Assembly: GCA_022448955.1 (NCBI GenBank)
Contig: JAKVCU010000001.1
Coordinates: forward strand, 1-57,232
Direction of reading: 5' to 3'
Origin: Saprospiraceae bacterium
GTDB taxonomy: Bacteria; Bacteroidota; Bacteroidia; Chitinophagales; Saprospiraceae
Length of the DNA: 57,232 nucleotides
A program made the translations under genes and the position numbers. Every line of letters starts with the position of its first letter. Within the stretch, counting starts at the first letter, position 1. Under the pieces are notes generated by a model. It had not been told where the DNA came from, ran no database searches, and saw only the letters and a program-made list of their open reading frames with translations. Positions 26,183 to 35,159 of the stretch are shown one piece after another.

Positions 26183-26965
26183 ATGTAAAAAACTGCCCAG
26201 CTTACAATCGTAGAGATTAAAGCCAGGCAATTAACATAAACCGATTTAAGTACATCTTAATCGTTTGGTATGAGACAGATACATAGGCTTTGAACAAGTC
26301 AAAAGCTTATATAAAATTTATCTTTTTGTAAATGTATACACCTATAAACAGATCGGCGCTAGACCATTTGCAATAGCAAGTTGTATGTCAGCACTACTGG
26401 GGGGAGGAATGTTGAATCGCTTAAATGTGTATTACTTTGGTTGCGAAATTATTGTTGTAAAAATATATAAATAATGTATAATATTGAGCAAGTTATAAAA
26501 GAAAAACCATAATTGCAATATGTAGATATAAAGATTGGGCAAGTGAAAAGAAATGATAGCCCGCCATGGGCGGGCTATTAAAAATGACATTAACTCTTGA
26601 ATTGTCAATGTCCCCCGATATAATTTAAGGATTTTTTTTAAAACTATCCTAAAATTTTTTGAACTGTTCAAAATTAAGGTAAATATCCTTTTTGTAAAAC
26701 CCCATATTCATGTGGGAACATAAAGAAATCAGCTTTTTTTCGGAAAAAATCCTTCAGAAAATGGGAAAGTGACTACTTTCCGAAATTTTCGTCCTAATGA
26801 ATAGCTAAAAAACTGGATGATTAGTTCCATTTTTTTTATTTTTGAAATGGATTGCATTAGAACCTTCAATCACCTATCTGTTATTTTAAATCAATATGAA
26901 CAAATTTCCTGCCCTTGTGATCAGGTTTTGATCAGTCCTATAATTCCATAACAAAAGATTTATTA
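26183..26965. other. Long gene-poor intergenic region (783 bp)
   Basis: No convincing gene. A minus-strand ORF (26432-26671) has an unlikely composition and no start context. The region holds a GC-rich hairpin (26556-26578, ATAGCCCGCC-ATG-GGCGGGCTAT), a weaker GACATT/AATGTC stem (about 26584-26611), a CCCCAT/ATGTGGG stem (26701-26719) and GGAAAGT/ACTTTCC (26764-26781). It may contain a small RNA, but no promoter or boundary can be fixed. Confidence 0.4.
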
Positions 26966-28243
26966 ATGAACATGTCCTACAAAATTTTATGTATTCCAAT
27001 ATTGCTACTCTTTAGCGCCCCTGGGATTCATGCTCAAACAGACCTTTCAGGTGAATGGGAGGGAGTATTGTCACAAGAAGGAAAAGATGATAAGTTCATC
27101 TATCGTGTCAATATCAGGCAATACGATAGTGCCATCAAGGGTACCTCATTTTCAAGTACAGAATCAGGAGATATTTCAGCTAAATTTAATATAACAGGTA
27201 TTTGGGATAAGGGCCGTCTAATTCTCCAAGAAATAGAACAACTAGAACCAAAGAAGCCACGTTGGTGCCATAAATATATGACCCTACAATTATCGGATGA
27301 GGAAGGAATACAAAAGCTATCTGGTGATTGGAAAGCTGAAAATTGTACGCCAGGTACTATTGAATTGACCAGATTAACCTTTGCTAATATTAGTAGTTCT
27401 TCTATAGCGACAGAAGAAGAAGTCATTGAGAAGGAAATACCTTTTTCAATTAATGGAAAGTGGACGGGGCAGCTAACACAAACTGACCGAGATTATGGCT
27501 TTTATTATCAGTTTGATTTGGATGGAGCCCTCGGTGGAGAATCGTATATCGTTTCTGAAGGAAACGGAGGAAGTGCGAATCATGCGCTTAAATGGACCTT
27601 TGACGAAAGTGCAAAGATGCTTCATATCGAAGAAAGAAGAATTGACGAAAAATCGGATGAGAATTGGCGGTGGTGTATAAAATCGGCCGATCTGAAATTA
27701 AGAAAGGAGAACTTGAAATATGTTTTGGAAGGAGAATGGGAAGGATTTATTGAGGGCTACGATCAAAGCTCAGGTCCTTGTGCTCCTGGAAAATTGTATC
27801 TCGAAAAGCCAATTGAGATTGAACGCTCAGTAGTCACTAAGCATGTGGAAAATCCTTATGAGAAGATACACAAGCGGAAAGTACAAATAGAAAGAGTGTT
27901 AGAAGTAAATAGTCCTCAGCTTAAAATTAAAGTCTGGGATAATGGAACAGTTGATGGTGATATTGTAACTCTATATCTAAATGGAACTTGTTTGTTACAA
28001 AACTATAGAGTGACGAAGCATAAAGTTGGTTTTCCAGTAACTTTAAGAGATGAAAGTAACTTTCTGATCTTACATGCTGAAGACTTAGGTGACATTATGC
28101 CAAATACAGTAGCTGTATCTATTGATGACGGTGTGGAAGAACAAGTTATTATATTAAGTTCAAATTTAGAGACTAGTGGTGCCGTATTGATTAAAGAATT
28201 TAAGCTAAAGGGAAGTAGTAATGATAGCGGTATCTCAAACTGA
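26966..28243 (+). CDS. Secreted protein with two tandem repeats
   Basis: A 425-residue exported protein (signal peptide 1-24, ending IHAQ; M3 is an alternative start). Two related modules follow: residues about 28-140 (SGEWEGVLSQEG to WCHKYMTLQL and CTPGTIELTR) and about 155-290 (NGKWTGQLTQTD to WCIKSADLKL and CAPGKLYLEK), each with the paired Trp-Cys and Cys-x-Pro-Gly features. The C-terminal module (about 315-420) reads IKVWDNGTVDGDIVTLYLNG and is a beta module found in many Bacteroidota surface proteins. The function is unknown. Confidence 0.8.
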   Translation: MNMSYKILCIPILLLFSAPGIHAQTDLSGEWEGVLSQEGKDDKFIYRVNIRQYDSAIKGTSFSSTESGDISAKFNITGIWDKGRLILQEIEQLEPKKPRWCHKYMTLQLSDEEGIQKLSGDWKAENCTPGTIELTRLTFANISSSSIATEEEVIEKEIPFSINGKWTGQLTQTDRDYGFYYQFDLDGALGGESYIVSEGNGGSANHALKWTFDESAKMLHIEERRIDEKSDENWRWCIKSADLKLRKENLKYVLEGEWEGFIEGYDQSSGPCAPGKLYLEKPIEIERSVVTKHVENPYEKIHKRKVQIERVLEVNSPQLKIKVWDNGTVDGDIVTLYLNGTCLLQNYRVTKHKVGFPVTLRDESNFLILHAEDLGDIMPNTVAVSIDDGVEEQVIILSSNLETSGAVLIKEFKLKGSSNDSGISN

Positions 28244-28277
28244 TTATCATATCAATTCATACCATATTGGTTTGGTG

Positions 28278-29261
28278 CTATGCAGCAGGTGTTTGTTCCT
28301 TTTTTAAGAGGTGTTGGATTATAATTGAGCCATGATCACGCGTATTTTCAATAAACAACTTGCTTGTTTGTTTTCCTGCGCAAATTACGCCTGCTACAAA
28401 TACATTGGGCAAATTGGTCTCCAATGATTTTGGGTGATGATCTGGAATATTATAATGATCATTGCTGATGTGAATACCCAATCGCTTTAGTAGCGGATAA
28501 TTAGGTTGGTACCCAGTCATTGCTAAAACAAAGTCATTAGGAATAACTATTTCCCCTTTTGGCGTGTTTAGAACGACTTCCGTCGGATGAATTTCTTTTA
28601 CAGTAGTATCAAAATAAGCTTTTATACTCCCTTCTTTAATTCGATTAATGATATTGGGGCGAATCCAGTATTTTACTTTGGGATAAATTTCGCTTTCGCG
28701 AATAGCCATACTTACTTCAGCACCTTTATAATAGGTTTCTAGTGCAACATCGCAGGCAGAGTTGGCAGCACCAATTACCAAGACTTTTTGATTGGCATAG
28801 GGATGCGGGTCGTCGTAATAATGGCGTACTTTATTTAGCTTCTCACCTGGCACATTGAGCATTCTTGGCGTATCATAAAAACCTGTAGAGACAATAACTG
28901 AATCTGTATGATATGTTGTTTTATTGGTTTTTAAGAGGTAAGATTGATCCTCTTGTATAAGCAAAGCTTCTACTTCTTCATAAAGTTTTATATGGAGCTT
29001 CCATTTTTCGGCAATTCTGCGATAATATTCTAGTGCTTCCATTCTGGTAGGCTTATCGCTATGAGATATAAATGGTGTATCGCCAATTTCTAGTAACTTG
29101 GAAGTGGAGAAAAAAGTCATGTTCGTGGGGAAGTGGTATAAGGAGTTCACTAGAACACCTTTTTCCACCACTAAATAATGTAGGCCTGCTTTCTCAGCTT
29201 CTATGGCACAGCTCAGGCCCGTTGGGCCTGCTCCTATAATAATAAGGTCAAATTGTTGCAT
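28278..29261 (-). CDS. ypdA: YpdA family putative bacillithiol disulfide reductase
   Basis: A 327-residue two-dinucleotide-binding flavoprotein. The FAD motif DLIIIGAGPTGLSCAIEAE (residues 5-23) and the NADPH-binding VLVIGAANSACDVALE are clear, and VNSLYHFPTNMTFFSTSKLLEIG is typical of YpdA. It regenerates bacillithiol in the low-molecular-weight thiol redox cycle; this would mean the organism makes bacillithiol, but no bsh genes are in the window. It faces the convergent secreted repeat protein gene. Confidence 0.92.
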   Translation of the reverse strand: MQQFDLIIIGAGPTGLSCAIEAEKAGLHYLVVEKGVLVNSLYHFPTNMTFFSTSKLLEIGDTPFISHSDKPTRMEALEYYRRIAEKWKLHIKLYEEVEALLIQEDQSYLLKTNKTTYHTDSVIVSTGFYDTPRMLNVPGEKLNKVRHYYDDPHPYANQKVLVIGAANSACDVALETYYKGAEVSMAIRESEIYPKVKYWIRPNIINRIKEGSIKAYFDTTVKEIHPTEVVLNTPKGEIVIPNDFVLAMTGYQPNYPLLKRLGIHISNDHYNIPDHHPKSLETNLPNVFVAGVICAGKQTSKLFIENTRDHGSIIIQHLLKKEQTPAA

Positions 29262-29379
29262 TGGAACGAATTGACAATAAAAATGATCTTTATGTGTAAA
29301 GAAACAAAGTTAAAGCGATTGAAGTTGCATTTAGCGGATAAAATGCTATTTCTTTGACAATTGCCTAACTGTGCAAGAT

Positions 29380-31317
29380 TTACCTTTCTATATTCAATAT
29401 TTTTGCGAATAGCTCTTTGGGCCTAAATGGTTTTGCTAGGTAATCATTGATGCCAATAGACAAACATTTTTCTTCCTCTTGCTTTGAAGCATTTGCGGTT
29501 AGAGCAATGATTGGAATATCATTAGTCGTTCTAATCTTTATGGTTGCTTCAATGCCATCCATAACCGGCATCTGCAGATCCATAAGTACCAAATCATACT
29601 GTTTTTTCTCCATTTTATCTAGGCATTTTTGCCCGTTATTGGCTACATCGACACTAATTTGGTTGGACCATGTACTCAATGTTTTTCTTGTGGCAATTTG
29701 GTTAATGGCATGATCCTCTACTAACAAAATAGATAATGGCTGAGAAGGCTTTTCCAATACGCCAGTATTCGTTCCTTGATCTGTCTTAATACCGATTGGA
29801 ATTTCGAGTTCTACACTAATGCCTGATTTTTCTTGATTATTAAGAACTTGATAGTTTCCATTAAAAGCCTTTATCAATTTAGCCACGATATACTTTTCGA
29901 AATTTCTTTTTTGATTAGACCTTTTGCCATTTTCATAAATTTCGAGCAATTTATCAATATTATCGAGCTCACTTAGTGTTTTAATAGAGTTGCGGCTACC
30001 TTTGTAGTTTATTTTGATTATCAGTTTATAATCTCGTGCAGACTCTTTTATACCATCAATTAAAATTTGGATAAGGTTGCCCTCTTCACTTTGATTAATG
30101 GCATTATTGATCACATTGTAAAGTAGTTGAGTAATTTTTTGAGGATCACTGATTACTTTTTGAGGTAGGTTTCGATTAGTGTCTAGCTCGAGTGAAACTT
30201 TTGATTGAGCTGCTCTAATTTGGAGTACACGTTTGAATCCGAGAATAAAATCAGGGAAATTAAATTCTTCTTCTTCAATAGTCGTATTATCTATAACAAG
30301 TAAGGAGAAATTCAACAAGTTATTAAGAACAATGGAAAGGTCATCAACGGATGTTTTTAAATTGCCGATGAGCTCCTTTTGTTCCGTATTTAGCTCTGTA
30401 TTTTCAAAAAGGAATAACAATTGTGCAATAGAGGAGAAAGGCGTCCTGATGTTAAAAGATAGTTCTGAAAGAACTTCTTTTTTTATCTTGTTGGCATTGT
30501 TATTGTCAGGTGGTTCAGGAGTACTTTGGTGGTTGCTTGTGATACGATCTGAAATATCCTGTACGGATCCGATAAGGAGTATTTTGTTGAGGTCTTCATC
30601 AAAATTCACTTCTGCTTGAAGCGTAAGATGCTTGATATTTTTTCCATCAATAATAATGCGGTGATCAATCTTTTTTTTCTTTCCTTCTTTAATCACATCT
30701 TCGAAGAATGTCTCAACGCTTTCTTTATCCTCCATATGGACAAAGTTGATGTATTCTGATTGAGAAGGCTCTATCGTATGTGGTGAAAAACCAAAAATTC
30801 GGAACATTTCATCCGACCATTTCATAGAGTTATTAACAATATCCATTTCCCAAGAAGCAAATTGCGCCATTTCTTGAGCAATCTGAAATAGTTTTTGGTT
30901 CATGGAAGCTTGTTCTGCCTCGTCTTTCAGTTTAGCATTTGTTTTAAACCTTTGAAGTGAATAACGTATTGTTCGAATTAAAGATCTATTGTTAAAATCA
31001 CCCTTGATTAAAAAGTCTTGAGCTCCTGCTTTAACTGATTGAATACCTACGACCTCATTATTAGTGTTAGTCATGATAATTACTGGCACATCATTGACTT
31101 GACTTAAAAAGCTTCTAAGGGTATTAAAACCGTTGCTATCCGGCAAAGAAAGATCTAGTAAGACGAGGTCTATTTTATTCTCTCTAATGATATCGATCCC
31201 TTCAGATAGTGTTTCGGAGCTAAAAAAGTTATGTTTGAACCCTGCTTCATTCAAATAGTACTTGATAAGCTCTGTATCTGCTTCGTGATCCTCTATTACT
31301 AAAATGTTGATCTTCAT
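29380..31317 (-). CDS. REC-PAS-degenerate histidine kinase-REC hybrid protein
   Basis: A 645-residue signalling protein. The N-terminal receiver (1-120, D55 in LVLLDLSLPD, K105) is followed by a PAS domain (about 150-260), then a HisKA-like region in which the phosphoacceptor His of S-H-E-I-R-T-P is replaced: ELSFNIRTPF has F288 and N289. The HATPase-like part keeps NVINNAINQS but lacks the G1 and G2 glycine boxes. The C-terminal receiver (about 527-645) is intact (D580 in LVLMDLQMP, K after YLA). It likely works as a pseudokinase scaffold or phosphorelay acceptor. Confidence 0.88.
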   Translation of the reverse strand: MKINILVIEDHEADTELIKYYLNEAGFKHNFFSSETLSEGIDIIRENKIDLVLLDLSLPDSNGFNTLRSFLSQVNDVPVIIMTNTNNEVVGIQSVKAGAQDFLIKGDFNNRSLIRTIRYSLQRFKTNAKLKDEAEQASMNQKLFQIAQEMAQFASWEMDIVNNSMKWSDEMFRIFGFSPHTIEPSQSEYINFVHMEDKESVETFFEDVIKEGKKKKIDHRIIIDGKNIKHLTLQAEVNFDEDLNKILLIGSVQDISDRITSNHQSTPEPPDNNNANKIKKEVLSELSFNIRTPFSSIAQLLFLFENTELNTEQKELIGNLKTSVDDLSIVLNNLLNFSLLVIDNTTIEEEEFNFPDFILGFKRVLQIRAAQSKVSLELDTNRNLPQKVISDPQKITQLLYNVINNAINQSEEGNLIQILIDGIKESARDYKLIIKINYKGSRNSIKTLSELDNIDKLLEIYENGKRSNQKRNFEKYIVAKLIKAFNGNYQVLNNQEKSGISVELEIPIGIKTDQGTNTGVLEKPSQPLSILLVEDHAINQIATRKTLSTWSNQISVDVANNGQKCLDKMEKKQYDLVLMDLQMPVMDGIEATIKIRTTNDIPIIALTANASKQEEEKCLSIGINDYLAKPFRPKELFAKILNIER

Positions 31318-31837
31318 AGATTTCTTAGATTCAAATTTGCTTTTAACAAATTCAGATTCATGTAAACGTTAAAAATCGCTATTGACAGAAAAGTAGGTAC
31401 AATATAACTATATGTCTAATCAATTGCAGAACATGATTTTCGGAGGATAATGAAAAAGTTCTTTTACATATAGGTATCGAGCTCTTGAAATCCTAGAGCT
31501 GCTTTTGGGAACGAGAAATAATGTTGGTGTTATCAACAAAGAGTATAACACTCAAGAAGTATTGTAAAAATAATACTTTTGGGAATAAAATCTAAAGATG
31601 TATAGAAAAAAAATAAATAAATCATTTATTTCTTACGATTTTTAGAAAATTGTGACATAAATAAGCGGATGTACTTTGGCTTTTCAACCATTGTTTAGAC
31701 CAAAATCACGAATAATCTTATTCTCCTGAAACATTGGAATAAGGCATTTGTTTTTTTCGTCTAAATTTGCTTTGGCATTAATCAGGGATATTCCTCCTTT
31801 TTTATTCATTGATCCATTCACATATAAGGAAATATTA
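31318..31837. other. Divergent intergenic region (520 bp)
   Basis: It lies between the hybrid kinase (minus) and the polyprenyl synthase (plus). Small hairpins are possible (AGCTC/GAGCT at about 31479-31501; AGTATT/AATACT near 31557-31578), and a TAAATTTG box (31762-31769) could be a -7 element for the synthase, but without a TTTG at the right distance. I see no gene. Confidence 0.4.
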
Positions 31838-32818
31838 ATGAAATATACTATTCCAGAATTACAGCATGAGTTTGAAAATTATTTACAAAATAATCATTTT
31901 CAGCAAGCTCCGCAATCTTTGTATGAACCCGTCAACTACATTATGCAATTGGGCGGCAAGCGTCTCCGTCCACTTTTGGCTTTAATGGCTTACCAAATGT
32001 TTGATGAGACCATACAAAAGGCCTTGCCCATAGCATTAGCCGTAGAAACTTTCCATAACTTCAGCCTTGTTCATGATGATATCATGGATGAAGCGCTTAT
32101 TCGCCGTGGCAAACCAAGCGTGCATACAAAGTTTGGCTTGAATGCTGGAATCCTTTCAGGTGATGTGATGCTGATTTGGGTTTATCAGCACTTACTAAAA
32201 GTTGGAGATAAATCTAAAATTAATGATTTAGTTACGGTTTTTAATCAAGTTGCCATCGAGGTATGTGAAGGCCAACAATATGATATTGACTTTGAATCTC
32301 GCAAGGACGTTAAGATTGAAGAATATATAAAAATGATTGAGCTCAAGACAGCTGCACTAATGGCTGGAAGTTTACAAATGGGAGCTATTGTGGCAGGGGC
32401 TCATCCAGAGGCTATCCAACAATTAGGCCAGTTTGGTAGATGGATTGGTATAGCATTTCAGCTTCAGGATGACTGGCTAGATACCTTTGGCGAAAAAGCC
32501 AAAGTAGGAAAGAAAATTGGTGGTGATATAGTTCAAAATAAAAAAACTTACTTGATTCTAAAAGCACTGGAATTAGCAGACCACAAAACCAAGATGGCTT
32601 TACAGAAAGCAATGAGTACACCTACAGTGGACGAAGTTGCAAAAATAGAGTGGGTAAAGAGCGTTTTAAACCAATATCAAATCAGTGAAAAAACAGCCCA
32701 ATTGAGAGATGAATATCGAGAAAAAGCCTTTGACTATTTAGATCGAATCGAAGCCAATGAAAGCGTGAAAAGTGTGATCAAAAAACTCGCTGATAGATTG
32801 GTTTACAGGGAGTTGTAA
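31838..32818 (+). CDS. Polyprenyl synthetase (trans-prenyl transferase)
   Basis: The ATG at 31838 gives a 326-residue enzyme (an upstream in-frame ATG at 31748 adds an unlikely leader). It adds isopentenyl diphosphate to an allylic diphosphate to form a linear polyprenyl chain. The signatures are GGKRLRPLLALMAY, the first Asp motif LVHDDIMDEALIRRGKPSVH and the second QLQDDWLDTFG. Chain length cannot be set with confidence. The product could serve quinone or cell-wall lipid synthesis. Stands alone. Confidence 0.95.
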   Translation: MKYTIPELQHEFENYLQNNHFQQAPQSLYEPVNYIMQLGGKRLRPLLALMAYQMFDETIQKALPIALAVETFHNFSLVHDDIMDEALIRRGKPSVHTKFGLNAGILSGDVMLIWVYQHLLKVGDKSKINDLVTVFNQVAIEVCEGQQYDIDFESRKDVKIEEYIKMIELKTAALMAGSLQMGAIVAGAHPEAIQQLGQFGRWIGIAFQLQDDWLDTFGEKAKVGKKIGGDIVQNKKTYLILKALELADHKTKMALQKAMSTPTVDEVAKIEWVKSVLNQYQISEKTAQLRDEYREKAFDYLDRIEANESVKSVIKKLADRLVYREL

Positions 32819-32826
32819 AAAAAATA

Positions 32827-32856
32827 GGAGCAATCACAAAAGTGATTACTCCTTAC
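32827..32856 (+). terminator. Hairpin after the polyprenyl synthetase
   Basis: GGAGCAATCAC (about 32829) pairs with GTGATTACTCC with an AAAA loop, one unpaired base. No T-run follows; moderate support as a transcript end. Confidence 0.5.
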
Positions 32857-32988
32857 ACTATGAAACACTATATTTATTCTTGAATGCTTTCTAAAAGCAC
32901 AGTCTTTTTGTTGATGGCTTAAAGGTAAATAGTTATTTTCTTATAAACAAATAATTGTTTTTTCAATATAAAATTATTTTTAAACTAA

Positions 32989-33164
32989 AGTGTGTTTAAA
33001 TTTTATTCAAACTGACAATCAACGATTGAGCCTGCCTGCCAGCAGAGGTAGGGTGTTGGCTAAGGCTTCGAGAAGGCGTTTAATGAGCTAAATAACTGAT
33101 CCAATTAGACGCCATAGTTCTCAAAGCTTTGGTTTTCAGGCAGTAGAAAGTTTAAACATACTCT
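32989..33164. repeat. MITE-like repeat B, copy 2, with an inserted short palindrome
   Basis: About 176 bp, the same terminal repeats as 4567-4721 (AGTGTGTTTAAATTTTATTC; right end TTTAAACATACTCT). After ATCAACGATTGA it contains an extra palindromic segment (33030-33052, GCCTGCCTGCCAGCAG, then AGGTAGG) absent from copy 1. The right end abuts the stop of the GNAT gene. Confidence 0.8.
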
Positions 33165-33167
33165 AAG

Positions 33168-33611
33168 CTAAAAGATAATTTTACCATTCCACCATTCTTG
33201 TTCAATAATGGCATTATTTTTTTTATAAAATTTAATGGCAGCTTCATTCCAATCCAATACTTGCCATTTGATTAGTCTACATCTTTTTTGCTTTGCCTCT
33301 TGAATTAAAGCGTCAAATAATTGCTGCCCCACACCTTCCTGCCGGTAAGATTGCTTCACTACAAAATCCTCTAAGTATAACATTTTACCTTTCCAAGTTG
33401 AATAGCTTAAATAATAAAGGCACATGCCAATAACTATTCCTTCCGTTTCTGCTAATAATACTTCAAAAATACCCGCCCTAAAATCATTTTGATAGTCTTC
33501 TAGAGTTGCTATGAATTCATGTTCTGCTTTTTCATAAATGGCTAATTCGCGCACCAAACCATGCACATGAACTAAATCATCAAGATTTCCCTTCCTAATA
33601 GATGTAACCAT
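33168..33611 (-). CDS. GNAT N-acetyltransferase (diamine acetyltransferase-like)
   Basis: A 147-residue GNAT protein similar to spermidine/spermine acetyltransferases. The sequence YLSYSTWKGKMLYLEDFVVKQ, the acetyl-CoA loop RQEGVGQQLFDAL (motif A) and WQVLDWNEAAIKFYKKNNA (motif B) match. The substrate could be a polyamine or a related amine. The TAG stop is next to repeat B copy 2, so the repeat may have trimmed or replaced the native 3' flank. Confidence 0.88.
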   Translation of the reverse strand: MVTSIRKGNLDDLVHVHGLVRELAIYEKAEHEFIATLEDYQNDFRAGIFEVLLAETEGIVIGMCLYYLSYSTWKGKMLYLEDFVVKQSYRQEGVGQQLFDALIQEAKQKRCRLIKWQVLDWNEAAIKFYKKNNAIIEQEWWNGKIIF

Positions 33612-33742
33612 ATTTTACTTGTCTTTTACCCCAAAAAAAGAGTTGCCTCTTTGGCTATTCCATCTGTTCTCTTGTCAAAGTGTAAATTTACTAACTCACG
33701 GGAAAAGATATAATATTAAAAATGATTCTTTAAGAAATCCAT

Positions 33743-34384
33743 CTAATTATTGCTTTTGCTTAGTACAAATCCAAACTTGATCGAAATAAATAGGCTCAGT
33801 TGCATGATTCGCTCGGTTTCTCTGCTAAATTGAGCGAAAAGCGTATTATTAGTGATAAAGTTGGCATCCTCCGGTACACCACTGTAATTGCGAATGATAG
33901 CTCTTAGGCCTGCTCCACCACTTAATTCAAAAGTAAAACGTCTACGTATAGGGTAGAAAAAACCCAATTGTGCAAGCAAGGCATATTGTTGCTGATCTAC
34001 ATTATATGCTAGCCTTTCAAAGAAAGAAGCATTGAACCGCTCAAAATCTGCTTCAATGCTAAACTGTTCATTCCGAAAGCTCATGAGTATTCCTGTAAAT
34101 CTATTTTGTCGTAAATATTTTCGCCAGCCTCCTCTAATTTTAATTCCTTGATCAAATAAAAATTTAGGGTTTTCTCGCCAAATGCTTTCGCCAAATGCAA
34201 AACCTCCTTCAAACTCTATCGACTGAGCACCGCTAAATATGTATTCGCCTGAAATTTGCGCATACTGCGCATAATAATCAAACAAACCAGATGGAGAATA
34301 TTTAATTAATAAATCACCTTGGTATTGCCCAAGTAAAGGCTTACAAAGTAATAGCATTAGTAAAGCAATGACTATATTTTTCAT
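33743..34384 (-). CDS. Probable outer-membrane beta-barrel protein
   Basis: A 213-residue exported protein (signal peptide 1-19, ending LLGQ) with alternating short beta strands rich in aromatics (YIFSGAQSIEFEGGFAFGES, FTFELSGGAGLRAII, LSLFISIKFGFVL), consistent with an 8- to 10-strand barrel. No specific family recognised. It follows the LVIVD lipoproteins closely (2-bp gap), so the three form an operon. Confidence 0.75.
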   Translation of the reverse strand: MKNIVIALLMLLLCKPLLGQYQGDLLIKYSPSGLFDYYAQYAQISGEYIFSGAQSIEFEGGFAFGESIWRENPKFLFDQGIKIRGGWRKYLRQNRFTGILMSFRNEQFSIEADFERFNASFFERLAYNVDQQQYALLAQLGFFYPIRRRFTFELSGGAGLRAIIRNYSGVPEDANFITNNTLFAQFSRETERIMQLSLFISIKFGFVLSKSNN

Positions 34385-34386
34385 TA

Positions 34387-35148
34387 TTATTCTAACTCTA
34401 ATTCTGAGATTTTAGTTAAAGTTGGCAACTTAGTGTAGTCATATTGATAAACATTGTTTGGACCAATAACCATCGCTATACCGTTCCTGAGGATAATATC
34501 ATTTACATTAATATTTTCCACTTTTGTAATCGTTTCAAAAGTACCTGGCGTACTTACGTCAAATACCCAGAAACCCGCTGGCCCATCACAAACAAACAGC
34601 ACATCATTATCAAGTGCTAAACCTCTAGGGCTATTAAGTTCTTTATCTCCAATAATTTGAGGGTTTTCCAACTCTTCTAAGCTGATTGCTTCGACTACAT
34701 CAACAGCACCCTCTGCTGCATTTCGACATCCCGTTGCTCTAAGTGTAACATAGGCAAATTCACCATCTGTGACAACAGGGTCACAACTCCTTACATGATC
34801 GTAACGACTGATAAATTGAACGGTACCTTCTGCTTGTCTTTCGAAAATGAGCATTCCAGTCTCTGTTCCCATAAACAACCAATTACTAAAGGGAAAGATG
34901 GTTTCTACATCATTAGAAGGTAGGAATTGAGTGTTTTTAAGAAATGGCTGACTAGCATCACTAATATCAAAGATGTTTAGCTGATCTGAATTTATAGTAT
35001 ATAAATAGTTACCTACAATAGAAAAACGAGCCAATGAGCCGCCTTGCCCAGATATACTTGTTTCAGGGGTTAGACTGCTTTGGCCATCTTCTGCACAAGC
35101 AAATAAAAATAGCGCAAAAAGTAGAATGAAAATATTCTGGGGTTTCAT
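34387..35148 (-). CDS. LVIVD repeat lipoprotein
   Basis: The ATG at 35148 gives MKPQNIFILLFALFLFACAED with the lipobox LFAC. The upstream ATG at 35172 overlaps the preceding gene by 13 bp and adds only eight non-signal residues, so I prefer 35148. LVIVD-type blades are visible (FSIVGNYLYTINSDQLNIFDI, LALDNDVLFVCDGPAGFWVFDV), forming a beta-propeller surface lipoprotein. It is second of three genes with the other LVIVD lipoprotein and the barrel protein. Likely a surface-exposed binding function. Confidence 0.88.
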   Translation of the reverse strand: MKPQNIFILLFALFLFACAEDGQSSLTPETSISGQGGSLARFSIVGNYLYTINSDQLNIFDISDASQPFLKNTQFLPSNDVETIFPFSNWLFMGTETGMLIFERQAEGTVQFISRYDHVRSCDPVVTDGEFAYVTLRATGCRNAAEGAVDVVEAISLEELENPQIIGDKELNSPRGLALDNDVLFVCDGPAGFWVFDVSTPGTFETITKVENINVNDIILRNGIAMVIGPNNVYQYDYTKLPTLTKISELELE

Positions 35149-35159
35149 ATTGCTTAGGT

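Noticed and set aside
26432-26671. 79-residue minus-strand ORF in the gene desert
   Set aside because: The product has low complexity with repeated I/L/F/Y and overlaps the hairpin structures; there is no plausible start context or family. It reads as translation of AT-rich noncoding DNA.
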